Assembly (NCBI RefSeq): GCF_023078275.1
Contig: NC_062979.1
Coordinates: 17,899,848-17,963,847 of the forward strand
Reading direction: 5' to 3'
Length of the DNA: 64,000 bases
From: Leguminivora glycinivorella
Taxonomy: Eukaryota > Arthropoda > Insecta > Lepidoptera > Tortricidae
The position numbers and the translations under genes were made by a program. Below, one piece after another: positions 34,934-44,416 of this stretch. Position 1 is the stretch's first letter. Every line of letters starts with the position of its first letter. The notes under the pieces are model-generated. The model did no database searches and was not told where the DNA came from. It saw only the letters and a program-made list of their open reading frames with translations.

Positions 34934-35146
34934 TTAAAGTACAGTGCAAGAGCTTTTTTCGCGGAAAGGGTTAACTTTTTGACTGGAGAAGCCGACGAGC
35001 AGACAGTCCTCCTGTTCGTGCTCATTGATGTACCGCACGATGTCAGCCACTGCTGACGACACGGGAATGCGCTTTATAGCTGCCTCTCTCCGCAGCTGCT
35101 CGGTCACAGCTCGCTGTTGTTGCAATGTCGATACCATCATGTCCAT
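34934..35146 (-). CDS. G-protein gamma subunit (Ggamma1-like)
   Basis: 70 residues, uninterrupted. Gamma subunits pair with G-beta to form the membrane-bound dimer of heterotrimeric G proteins. The N-terminal helix STLQQQRAVTEQLRREAAIK is the coiled-coil that contacts G-beta. RIPVSSAVADIVRYINEHEQ, then DCLLVGFSSQKVNPF and REKSSCTVL, are highly conserved gamma sequence. The last four residues, CTVL, are a CAAX box; Leu at the end predicts geranylgeranylation. The length is that of the family. The start MDMMVS is the only Met cluster and fits. An AG preceding 'acaccgccgtt' at about 35157 could mark a 5' UTR splice junction. No defect is visible, and it is among the most secure genes here. Confidence 0.93.
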   Translation of the reverse strand: MDMMVSTLQQQRAVTEQLRREAAIKRIPVSSAVADIVRYINEHEQEDCLLVGFSSQKVNPFREKSSCTVL

Positions 35147-36072
35147 AACGGCGGTGTCTGATAGGCCTATGTTGAAGGCAAATTAAACAATTCGCAACAG
35201 AAATTTGGGCGTAGCCTCGCTACTTCCGATATGTCACCTGACTGAAACAATAAAACGACTTATTATTCTAATGTAACTAAGATACTTTGCTTAAATCTAG
35301 CTTTTAAACTGGATACTTACAATGACAGTTTCAAATAGATACAATAAAATTACTAGTCGAGGAATAATATTTTGCAAATGATAAAATGGTGGTCGGGGAT
35401 AATTTTACTTTCATGTAACGTAAGTTGACATTGACAATTGACGTAAACTCAACGTACGCTGCATACACGTTCAAATCTTCCAAGATCGCGCAGAAATAGT
35501 AAAAGTTGTTTTATTATACTGGGAAGAATTAGAATGAAAACATAAAACAATATTTTTATTGGAATAATGAAAATATTTGCGACAGTTGTACTTTAGTGAT
35601 TAATTCAAAATATTATTATAGCCTGTCAACCAAATTTTGGCAGTAGCAATGTACATCAAACTAAAGCATGGTATCCCTATGAAACGAACAAAAACCAGCA
35701 ATGTACGTCGAACAGCCACAGATATTTTTTTTCAAGGTGCTCGCTCCTTCCTTACGAATTAGATAATGTATTAAAAAGGGACGGATATGTGCTAGTTATT
35801 TCTCTTTTTGGTAGGGTGGAGATTTCCACAGATAAGATACAAATGACACGCGAATTTCCACCGATTTTCAAAACTAGTGTTGCTAGCCCGAGATTTTTCA
35901 AATTTGCCGCCTTTTTCTAGTGACAAGATTTAGTTGACGGTCTATATTTTGTGTGCAGCAGGAGACTATTAAAATGTATGCAATGGTTCGGCAGCGGAAC
36001 GGAACGCAAAGCTTTCTCTGGGTTGCCAGAAGCGTACAGGTAGATTACTGGGCTAATTAGATTCACCCGTTC
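35147..36072. other. Upstream region of the gamma-subunit gene
   Basis: Expected to contain its 5' UTR and promoter. No motif could be placed with confidence and no other coding exon was recognised. Confidence 0.4.
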
Positions 36073-36474
36073 TCAGGGTGTTTTCCATGCACGCGATTTA
36101 TAAAGAAGAATTCCCATAGAAAAATTGAATTTCAGGGCCTTTTTTAGTTCGTTTAGTTGACCGTCTACATTATCATTTTGACATTTCATGAAATGAAATG
36201 GAAAACGGCTGGTGCTAGACCATTGCAACAAGTGGATGTAATTAGCCCTTAGCTGTACGGCTAGCAGCCCCGATCTGTCTATTTTGCCCGAAGAGATCTC
36301 TATCTGAGTATTTGTCTTATCATTGTCACTTGTACTAACCATAACGTAAGACGAGTACCTATCAAGAATATTATATACCATGGATATTGCGTGCCGAACA
36401 TTACGTTGAAGCCAGAAAATTTGACCTTGAATTACGTCACGCCGGTCTTGCATCTCTTTCTTTAGGGTGTCCAT
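36073..36474 (-). CDS. Hypothetical 133-residue protein
   Basis: I do not recognise this frame. ATG at 36474 has A at -3 and G at +4 (atcATGg). The N-terminal MDTLKKEMQDRRDVIQGQIF is charged and could form a short amphipathic helix or coiled coil. The middle is Ser/Thr/Asp-rich (SYVMVSTSDNDKTNTQIEIS), and QLNELKKALKFNFSMGILLY is a second helical stretch. There is no signal peptide or obvious membrane segment and no Cys/His motif. The frame is open for about 24 more codons upstream without a Met. It may be a real small gene, an exon, or chance; the codon use is not strongly biased. Confidence 0.3.
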   Translation of the reverse strand: MDTLKKEMQDRRDVIQGQIFWLQRNVRHAISMVYNILDRYSSYVMVSTSDNDKTNTQIEISSGKIDRSGLLAVQLRANYIHLLQWSSTSRFPFHFMKCQNDNVDGQLNELKKALKFNFSMGILLYKSRAWKTP

Positions 36475-36614
36475 GATTAAGCATACATTAGGGATATCCC
36501 GCGGAATTTGACGTATTACGTTTATACGACTTATTAATTTTGTAACTTATTAAATTCAAATCCGATCAATCGTTTTATCACGAAAGTGAACATCCATCCT
36601 CACAAACTCAAAAA

Positions 36615-36756
36615 GTAAGGTACATTAGGGCAATTCCGAAAGTCGTCTAATTAGGAAAGTCGCATAGAAATCACCATTATTTCCGTCATATCAAGATTCC
36701 CCTTTCGGAATTATCTGAACATTTCTGTCATTCGGAATTACTCTAATGCACCTTAC
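36615..36756. mobile_element. Small MITE, 142 bp
   Basis: Imperfect inverted ends: GTAAGGTACATTAGGGCAAT with TCCGAAAG, against ATTCGGAATTACTCTAATGC with ACCTTAC. Similar sequence ('ggtgcattgagataatttcg') starts at 63955 and runs into the window end. Confidence 0.55.
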
Positions 36757-36837
36757 TAATTTGTCAACCGCCAATAAGGTCCATTTCTATACCACTCTGC
36801 AGTTACTTTGCCTTACGCCACAAAATACGGTACAGTT

Positions 36838-37190
36838 TTTACCAGTGGTAAACTACTGGGATTTTTTTTTCAGAACCGTTCCAGAATAAGAGCGTGGTGA
36901 GTGTTGCAACACGAGGCTTAAAATATAACTTTTCTTTTACTGACACCTGTATTTATTAAAAAATGTTTCAGTCACTTTAAACTATCACAATAATATTTTG
37001 GTAGTAACTACTGGGAAAACTAATCCCAGTAGCTATCAACCCCCGGTGTGGTAATTAACAATGTGGGGAAAATCCCAGTAGTTAGGACAGGTAAAAACTT
37101 GGTGGTAACTAGTGGGAATAGCCACAAAAATATAAGGGAAGTATTTGTCAATGGGGAAATAATGAAATACTAGGACGTTTTAAAACAGTA
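36838..37190. repeat. CCCAGTAG / CTACTGGG motif cluster
   Basis: The motif CTACTGGG or its complement appears near 36856, 37010, 37025 and 37075, with 'aactagtgggaa' near 37110. The outer blocks 'tttttaccagtggtaa' and 'aaaaacttggtggtaa' suggest a small element with subterminal repeats. I could not fix its ends. Confidence 0.4.
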
Positions 37191-37202
37191 TCTTTATTTT
37201 TA

Positions 37203-37350
37203 AGCGCCGCCCCAAATCTCAAGGAAGGTGGTTCTCAATTCGTACGTATTTCAATTCTCTTCGCATGTATATATATATATATATATGTATCTCAATTTAA
37301 TGTTTATGCCACGATATCTCCGTCGTTACTGGACCGATTTTTAAAATTTC
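37203..37350. mobile_element. Fragment of the Harbinger-like MITE
   Basis: Matches the left end of 9913-10658: 'ccgccccaaatctcaagga' and 'cgatatctccgtcgttactg' with 'gaccgatttttaaaattt'. Between them is an (AT)n run at 37269-37286. Only one end is present. It directly abuts the THAP half-domain at 37352. Confidence 0.65.
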
Positions 37351-37351
37351 T

Positions 37352-37473
37352 TTCTGTGTCATAATCTTCAGGCTTAAAGTGCAAATCTGCAAATTGTCGA
37401 ACGCTCTGAAACATTTCCTTTTATCGGTACAATCGACAGCCAACGCTGCCTCCTTCCTTCATCTTTTGGAACA
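37352..37473 (-). pseudogene. THAP-domain exon 2 remnant, frameshifted
   Basis: Read on the minus strand, an acceptor CTTTTCAG (37481-37474) is followed, in the phase that would complete an Arg codon, by VPKDEGRRQRWLSIV, then STICR. After a one-base shift comes LHFKPEDY. These are the second half of a THAP finger: a P-K/D-E turn, the invariant W, the C..HF pair and the ..DY block. One extra T in 'agatttgcac' breaks the C-x2-H pair across two frames, so the exon is dead. A MITE fragment begins right after it. Its missing first half would look like the exon at 12651-12730, but that lies 25 kb away on the opposite strand. No matching exon 1 is seen nearby. Confidence 0.55.
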
Positions 37474-37867
37474 CTGAAAAGTTTAATATTATTCATGTTA
37501 ATTGTAAAGACATAAACAATAAAGTTGGTATTATTATACTGTGATATGAACTATGAACATAGAAACCGTACCAAGTTGATAGATTTAGCTCCATTCAATA
37601 AGAGTAAATACCATGCAAGAAAAAAGATTGGTCACCCTAGTCGTAAAACCACACATAGCATTATTTTTCTTTAAAGGTCATATTAATCGTTCTAAACCTA
37701 TTCGTGGGAATTTTGATATAATTTGAGACAATGAAAACAATATAATGATAAGAACTAACCAAGATTACAAGCAAAATAGCAGAAAATTTATTGCCAGCGA
37801 GGTTTATGAACATTTTGGTAAAATAAGTACTTACTTGTGAAATTTTACGTCGGATTTCGGTTTCCAT

Positions 37868-38372
37868 TTACTTCCACAATGGTTCACTATGCAATACATA
37901 GCGCAGAACTTAAGTAAATCGTCGAAAAACGTTTATTTCGCAAAATAAATATCTGAATCGGTGAATGACTTTTGACAATTCTGACATATCGGGCATATTT
38001 TTTCATTATTAGTGTTCCCATAGTACGCAGGAGGTAAATACCGGAGAAATAAGGTTTTTGATTGAGTTTTTTTTCGTATAATACAAAGAAAAGTAAGTCA
38101 ATTTGATTGAAGAATGTTTTATACGTTTTTTTTAGTAACTAATCTGGCAATACATCACAGTGTCGGAAAGAGATAGAACATAGGAGTAAAGGTGAATGAA
38201 CCTGGCTTCAACTCATTGGTCGGCACGCAAAATCCATGGTATATAATATTCTTGGTACCTATATATAGACACTTCCTCATTTGTTTTGTTTATGAAATTT
38301 CAGACTCCGTTGTGTGGAGGAGGTAAGTGGCTAAGTGGAATATTCCAAAAATAAAAATTCGAATCTTTTAAT
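37868..38372. other. Intergenic, no gene seen
   Basis: No supported coding sequence. A short in-frame peptide before a GTAAGT at 37834 is considered in the rejected list. Confidence 0.35.
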
Positions 38373-38380
38373 TTCATAAT

Positions 38381-38830
38381 CAGGGAGCGTACTTTTCGCC
38401 GATGACATCAATTTGACGTCACGCTCCATATAGGGTGATCACAAATTGTTTTATTGTAAATTGTTAATCATTAGTCATTAATCATTTTAAGTTATGAATT
38501 TCTTTGCATGGTAATGAATGCAAGAAGGATGGTGTGCTTTACGTTAGAGATGAATTCTCTTTTCTACGTATTTATTGTAATGTGTTGTTAACAATACTAT
38601 TTAATTAAATTTGTGTACATATAAAAAAATATATATATTCACGTTTCACATTTCAAGTAGGTAGGTATTATTTATGCCACATGTAAATGGATTACTGTAT
38701 TTAAAGTAATTTGTACACGATTAAAATGATTGACGACTAATGATTAATAATTTACAATAAAACTATTTGGGATCATTATACGGAGCGTGACGTCAGATTA
38801 ATGTCATCGGCATGAAAAGTACGCTCCCTG
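38381..38830. mobile_element. hAT-type MITE, 450 bp
   Basis: Ends CAGGGAGCGTACTTTT and AAAAGTACGCTCCCTG. The 8-bp duplication TTCATAAT flanks it at 38373-38380 and 38831-38838. The inverted similarity extends about 105 bp on each side. An 8-bp duplication with CAGGG-type ends is diagnostic of hAT. No coding capacity. It lies 25 bp from the next hAT-type element. Confidence 0.9.
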
Positions 38831-38855
38831 TTCATAATTGGTATTAGGTACCTAC

Positions 38856-40080
38856 TAGGGTTTCTGATTTCTCGACCTATTAGAAGTCTCGAGTTTCAAG
38901 AAATCTCGAGCCCAAAGTCTCGAGTCTTCTCGAGTCTCGAGTCTTTTGTTTATAAATGGTAAAATTTTGATAAAATAATAAACAACAATATGATTAGTAG
39001 TTTTTATTGCACCACACTATTATAAAAAATGCGTAACAGCAATAAAAATCTTCTTTGAAATAAACATAAATAAAATAGTCTTGAAAATAATACCTAATCC
39101 TTTAACTTCCCCGCCTGTGCACGGGATAAGTAAATTAAAATGTCATGTATTAAATCATAATGTCATAGAAATTAAACGTTTAAAATAACTTATTCTTCTT
39201 CCTCGTTTCCTCATTGGCGAGGATCGCGACCACAAGTAGCGTGTCTCCATTGAACGCGGTCATAAGCCATGTGGACTGCACAGTATACGCTGTCACCACA
39301 CGATTTCTTCACACAGTCAGACCATCTCTTACGAGCCCCACCCCAAGAATGTTTACCATTAATTCGCCATATTATGCATTGGTGCTCTCATAATGTGTCC
39401 AAAAAATCTAAGGGTCGCTCTTGGCATATTTTGGAGAGCCGTGTGGTGATATTCAGTTCTTGCAAAATAGAAATGTTTGTTAGTTCTTCTAGCTTTTCAA
39501 GTTATACTCGTAGCAGTCTTCGCCAGCACCACATCTCAATAGCGTCAATCTTAGCCACATCAAAACTTTTCAGGGTCCAAGTTTCGGCACCATACATAAA
39601 TATCGAGATTATCGCACAATCATCGAGATTATCGATTATTAGACAAGAGATCGAAATAATCGCACTTTATTTTGACGTCGGATTCCTCTGTTCTTCCAAC
39701 CCAAATCTTGTCGAAGTTAGCCATAGCACTCTTCGCAGGTTATCAATGACCCAAGATACATAAACGCGCTGACTTTTTCGTAATGACGAATTGCTTTTAA
39801 ATAACACGAGGCTGTCAAAACTAGCCAAAGTCGCTGCCAGCTTACGTTGGAATGAGAGGTTAGATCGCTTTATCTCGTTATAATTTATGGCCGCCGTTCG
39901 ACACCGTCCCCACCGCCTCGCGATGAGACCAGGCACAAGGTAAAAAGTTGCATTTCACTTCAGGTCGTACTTTACATTCGGGACTCGAGACGTCTCGAGT
40001 ACCTGTCATTTTTTCTCGTCTCGAATGAAGCCGAAATTCTCGAGAAGTCTCGAGTTCGAGACTCTCGAGCAGAAACCCTA
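38856..40080. mobile_element. hAT-type element with CTCGAG clusters
   Basis: Ends TAGGGTTTCTG and CAGAAACCCTA. The 8-bp duplication GTACCTAC lies at 38848-38855 and 40081-40088. The hexamer CTCGAG occurs five times in the left 90 bp (38888-38940) and five times in the right 90 bp (39983-40070), a subterminal array that could bind transposase. The middle contains an RTE LINE fragment (39192-39620). No hAT transposase is encoded, so it is non-autonomous. The 89- and 164-codon frames within it are not genes. Confidence 0.88.
39192..39620 (-). mobile_element. RTE LINE C-terminal fragment
   Basis: The minus strand encodes ISIFMYGAETWTLKSFDVAK and IDAIEMWCWRRLLRV, followed by stops, the end of an RTE-type polyprotein. 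It is related to but not the same copy as 17205-17703. The tail on the minus strand is (GAA)n-like (CTTCTTCC on the plus strand at 39193). I did not find a clear target duplication. Confidence 0.75.
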
Positions 40081-41180
40081 GTACCTACGAACTTAGTAGT
40101 AGGTATGTACTTAGAGCAATTTTTAAATCATATTAAAAAAAAAACATAACTTGAAGATTTATTAAGGAATTTCAGAAACATCTTGTAGGTACTATTTGGA
40201 AACATTCTACAACTTGCAGATATTTTATAATATCATTAAATATATTTAATATTTTTAAAAAGTACCTACAACTCATAATCGATTATCTCAATGACTTCAT
40301 TGAATGTTAATATTGTCTTACTGGACAATTTATCTCTAATAGCAATATGAATCTGTCTGTGTACATTCGAGGACACACGCGCTAAACATTTTCCACAAAC
40401 CATCAGACAAGTTTATTTTTGAATCTGTATGTAACCACAACCAGTAAATTTGTATAACTTTTTAGGAGGTATTGTATTATTCATCATCGATATTTACTCG
40501 TATGGTTGACCTTGCACTTTGCCTAGTAAAGCTGTTAGTTTAACACATTATTACATTACCTCGCCATGACAAGGATGAATAGTACATTACATCAGAGGCC
40601 GGGAAAATGAGGATTTCCGGCCAAGGGGTATATACGGCCGAGCGAGCGTGCGAGCGAGGCCGGATAGGGATACGAGGCCGGGAATCCGTTTTCACGCCGA
40701 GGCATGTATAGTGCTTTTCTCAAACATACAATGAAATAAAAAAAAATGCTCTAAAGGACAATATTTTATAAAAAAAAGTTACTTTGCAGGCCTAGGCCTA
40801 AAAAATAATATGAAATCCCTTTACAGTCCTCTCGAGTTGTTGCGCCCAAAAAGCGATACTTCCCAGCCCATTTTAAGGAACGTAAAGACAATTTTTTTAT
40901 TGCATGTTTGAGAAAATGAATTTTTTTGTAAGTTTTTTGTCGTCATTAAGGTTCTCTAGTATCTATATTTTCTTAATTATAACAATTATTATTAGGAGAT
41001 TCTGTACCTATATATCTTACGAAAGTCGACATATCAGCGATTCCCGAAAAGTTTGTACATTTGGATCACGTCTCCGATTTTGATAAAAATTGGTAGGCTG
41101 ATAGAGTCCATGATGCTGAGCAAGATCCACTAGCTAGGTTTCCCAAAATGTCCTAGGTAGTTTGTATGAAACCTTCCTTT
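40081..41180. other. Intergenic, no gene seen
   Basis: AT-rich. A GC-rich patch at 40600-40695 with repeated GGCCG / CGAGCGAG words ('aggccgggaaaatgagg', 'ccgagcgagcgtgcgagcga', 'gaggccgggaat') may be a repeat fragment. Confidence 0.4.
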
Positions 41181-41540
41181 TTTAGGGTTCCGTAGTCAAC
41201 TAGGAACCCTTATAGTTTCGCCATGTCTGTCTGTCCGTCCGTCCGTCCGTCCGTCCGTCCGTCCGCGGATAATCTCAGTAACCGTTAGCACTAGAAAGCT
41301 GAAATTTGGTACCAATATGTATTTCAATCACGCCGACAAAGTGCAAAAATAAAAAATGGAAAGAAATGTTTTATTAGGGTACCCCCCCCAACATGTAAAG
41401 TGGGGGCTATTATTTTTTTTTCATTCCAACCCCAACGTGTGATATATTGTTGGATAGGTATTTAAAAATGAATAAGGGTTTACTCATATCGATTTTTGAT
41501 AATATTAATATTTTCGGAAATAATCGCTCCTAAAGGAAAA
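41181..41540 (+). repeat. Lepidopteran (GTCC)n interspersed repeat, partial
   Basis: Starts 'tagggttccgtagtcaacta' and 'ggaacccttatagtttcgcc', then CTGTCTGT and eight or so GTCC units. It is related to 32601-33216. The 3' end ('cgactcgcacttggcc') is missing because the TIR element at 41551 follows. Confidence 0.65.
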
Positions 41541-41550
41541 AAATTAATAC

Positions 41551-42300
41551 ATAGTTTAAAAAACACTATAAAACACGCTTTTATAAATGCACGTAAAAGC
41601 CGAAAATAAATTATGGATCGTTCAAGTTGTCTCTATTTGTGAGCTGAAGTTTAAAAACTATGTGCTTTTAATTATAATATTTGATTGTAAAAGCGTGGGG
41701 CGCTGGAACAGGAAAGACGTTTTTGTATAACTTGCTGATAAATCAAATTATGCTATGCTACGGGAAGGAGGTTACACAGATTGACGCGCTAACTGGAGTT
41801 GCTGCATGACTAGTAGGTTCTACATTAAACAGTCAAATCAATTAAAAGTCAGTGTTCACTGGTACCTACTTAGGTACCAGTTTGTCGAACTCAGACAAAA
41901 TATGCGCTAGTAGCGAGGAGAGTCGACAGTCACCGACACTGAGAACGCCGCTTTTTTCCGGTAATCAAAGTACAAAAGGGGAAAGTGTCTACAGTGACAG
42001 GATGCAGAGTTCTTGTTCGTGGACGAGATATCTTTGATTCTTTTTGGTAACCCTTAGGCGGCATATGTAAACGTTATGTTCTTATGCAACTTCATTCGCC
42101 AGGAAGTTCGGATTAGTATTTGTTTACAAGAAAGTCTTTCCTGTTCCAGCGCCCCACGCTTTTACAATCAAATATTATAATTAAAAGCACATAGTTTTTA
42201 AACTTCAGCTCACAAATAGAGACAACTTGAACGATCCATAATTTATTTTCGGCTTTTACGTGCATTTATAAAAGCGTGTTTTATAGTGTTTTTTAAACTA
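41551..42300. mobile_element. Long-TIR element, ~750 bp
   Basis: Arms of about 175 bp (41551-41725 and 42127-42300) are inverted near-copies starting at AGTTTAAAAAACACTATAAA and reaching GCTGGAACAGGAAAGAC. The spacer of about 400 bp has no convincing gene. The outer flanks do not show an unambiguous target duplication (both sides are rich in TTAAT), so the superfamily is open. Confidence 0.75.
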
Positions 42301-42504
42301 TTAATTTATTTTATACTTTTTAGTCATTAATAATGAAATACTTTTAACATTTATACATAAATTTATTTCAAGTAGGCGGATTTTACATGCCATTTGTGGC
42401 TTAACGTGTACTTATTGCTAATTGCTACTTAATAATAACCAGCGGCTACCTTCTTATTACGGTATTATCATAAAAATGTTTATACCTAGTAAGTTATCCG
42501 TAAA

Positions 42505-43905
42505 AGATAGACCTCCTTTATTTGCTCTTAAGGGTCACAGGAAAACCATTACCCAACTTATTTTAAATACAACGTTGATCTTTCTTTTATGCGGGGGGCT
42601 TCGCCCGTCGAGTCCCCCTTTATTTGCTCTGAAAGGTCACAAGAAAACGCTAACCCAACTTATTTTAAATACTACGTTAATCTTTCTTTTATGCGGGGGG
42701 CTTCGCCCCCCGAGCCCCCCTTTGTTTGCTCTTAAAGGTCACAAGAAAACGCTAACCCAACTTATTCTAAATACTACGTTGATCTTTCTTTCATGCGGGG
42801 GGCTTCGCCCCCCGAGGCCCCCTTTTCTTTACTCTTAAGGATCACAAGAAAACTTTTTTTTGTTTTTTTTCGTGGGGAATGCGTTTACGCATACCGCCGG
42901 GTCCTACCCACTAAACCCCACGGTGTCCATCCGCGGCCCCGCAGCGGCCATCCTGGATCAGAATCCCTCGCAGGTCGGGCCATGAGCCGACCGGTCCTCA
43001 CTGTGGGAGCGCTTCCTGGACACAAGGGTCGCACTCTCCAACTCGAGAGCCAGCGTATTGGGCGGGGGCGCTCTCATGCATCCCTCGCCCGCTGGCTTTC
43101 TTTAGGGTGGCAGGTTCCGCTCGTGAGCGGCACGTCTGTAACCTATGCATCACAAGAAAACCTTAACCCAACTTATTTTAAATACAACGTTGATCTTTCT
43201 TTTATGCGGGGGGCTTCGCCCCCGAGCCCCCCTTTGTTTGCTCTGAAAGGTCACAAGAAAACGCTATCCCAACTTATTTTAAATACTACGTTAATCTTTC
43301 TTTTATGCGGGGGGCTTCGCCCCCCGAGCCCCCCTTTGTAATTTGCTCTTAAAGGTCACAAGAAAACGCTAACCCAACTTATCTTAAATACTACGTTGAT
43401 CTTTCTTTCATGCGGGGGGCTTCGCCTCCCGAGCCCCCCTTTGTTTGCTCTTAAAGGTCACAAGAAAACGCTAAACCAATTTATTCTACATACTACGTTG
43501 ATATTTCTTTCATGCGGGGGGCTTCGCCCTCCGAGCCCCCCTTTGTTTGCTCTTAAAGGTCACAAGAAAACGCTAACCCAACTTATTTTAAATACAACGT
43601 TGATCTTTCTTTCATGCGGGGGGCTTCGCCCCCGAGCCCCCTTTGTTTGCTCTTAAAGGTCACAAGAAAACCTTAACCCAACTTATTTTAAATACAACGT
43701 TGATCTTTCTTTTATGCGGGGGCTTCGCCCCCGAGCCCCCCTTGTTTGCTCTGAAATGTCACAAGAAAACGCTAACCCAACTTATTTTAAATACTACGTT
43801 AATCTTTCTTTTATGCGGGGGCTTCGCCCCCCGAGCCCCCCTTTGTAATTTGCTCTTAAAGGTCACAAGAAAACGCTAACCCAACTTATCTTAAATACTA
43901 CGGAA
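42505..43905. repeat. ~102-bp satellite with GC hairpin
   Basis: Ten repeats, each with a loop core CTTCG at 42599, 42701, 42803, 43214, 43315, 43420, 43522, 43624, 43723 and 43822, and a partial eleventh. The unit reads 'aaaggtcacaagaaaacgct', 'aacccaacttattttaaata', 'tacgttgatctttcttt', then GCGGGGGGCTTCGCCCCCCG and AGCCCCCC. The G-run and first C-run form a 6-7-bp stem. The spacing is 99-105 bp. Several copies change stem length on both sides together (GGGGGC..GCCCCC near 43723). The third and fourth copies are separated by a retroposon. The open frames coding for '..FALKGHKKT..' repeats follow the satellite and are not genes. Confidence 0.93.
42854..43148 (-). mobile_element. Retroposon inserted in the satellite, 13-bp duplication
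   Basis: 295 bp flanked by ATCACAAGAAAAC (42841-42853 and 43149-43161), which is satellite sequence. On the minus strand it ends in CCCCACG and a broken poly(A) tail (T-run at 42854-42871). The body is GC-rich ('cataccgccgggtcctaccc', 'ctcgcccgctggctttcttt') and lacks a reading frame. It is either a SINE or a 5'-truncated LINE 3' UTR; I cannot tell which. Confidence 0.85.
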
Positions 43906-44416
43906 TACCGCGGCGCACGATATCCTTAGGCCGATAAATGAGAAAACAGCGGTTAGGCGGTTTGCTGAGGGGTTAAACAGTGATAGAATAGGGACTATTA
44001 TTGCGGCACGGGGAATTGAATCGATTAGAGAAGCAATCGGTGTAGCGGTGGATGAGTCAGAGGTGCTTAGGAAACCGGCAGCAGAGTGTTTCCAGTTTTC
44101 AGGACGCTCGTTTAGAGGCGGTCGAGGTTATTATGGTAATAATCATAACAGATATATTAATCAGTGGCACAATTACGGTCGGAACAACAGTAGTAGGCAT
44201 AATTACGCGTACACCGGCGCACGCGGTGCAAGTCAGCAAGGTCAGGGGCGATCACAAGTCATGAATAGGCAGCGTACGGATAATTTCACTAGGTCAGGCG
44301 TACGGACTACGCGCAATGTCAATGCTATTGAGTCATCGGAAGTAATATGTGACTCAGATAATCAACGTAATGGAACAGATAATCAGCATAGCGAGTCAGA
44401 ATTTTTTCGAGAATAA
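43906..44416 (+). pseudogene. gag C-terminal remnant
   Basis: The frame starts at the satellite junction with capsid-end sequence (EKTAVRRFAEGLNSDRIGTI, IAARGIESIREAI). It then becomes Gly/Arg/Asn-rich (GRSFRGGRGYYGNNHNRY). No Cys knuckle is present, and the basic RG tail may replace it. The N-terminal half is absent. Confidence 0.75.

Noticed and set aside
37835..37867. Minus-strand ATG followed by METEIRRKISQ and a GTAAGT donor
   Set aside because: It could be a first coding exon, but 11 residues with no family signature and no partner exon are too little to call.
39269..39763. 164-codon plus-strand frame
   Set aside because: It is antisense to the RTE LINE fragment, whose minus-strand protein is recognisable.
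42422..43879. Open frames coding for repeated FALKGHKKTLTQLILNTTLI
   Set aside because: They follow the 102-bp satellite (a multiple of three in length), so the repeated peptide is a by-product of the DNA repeat.
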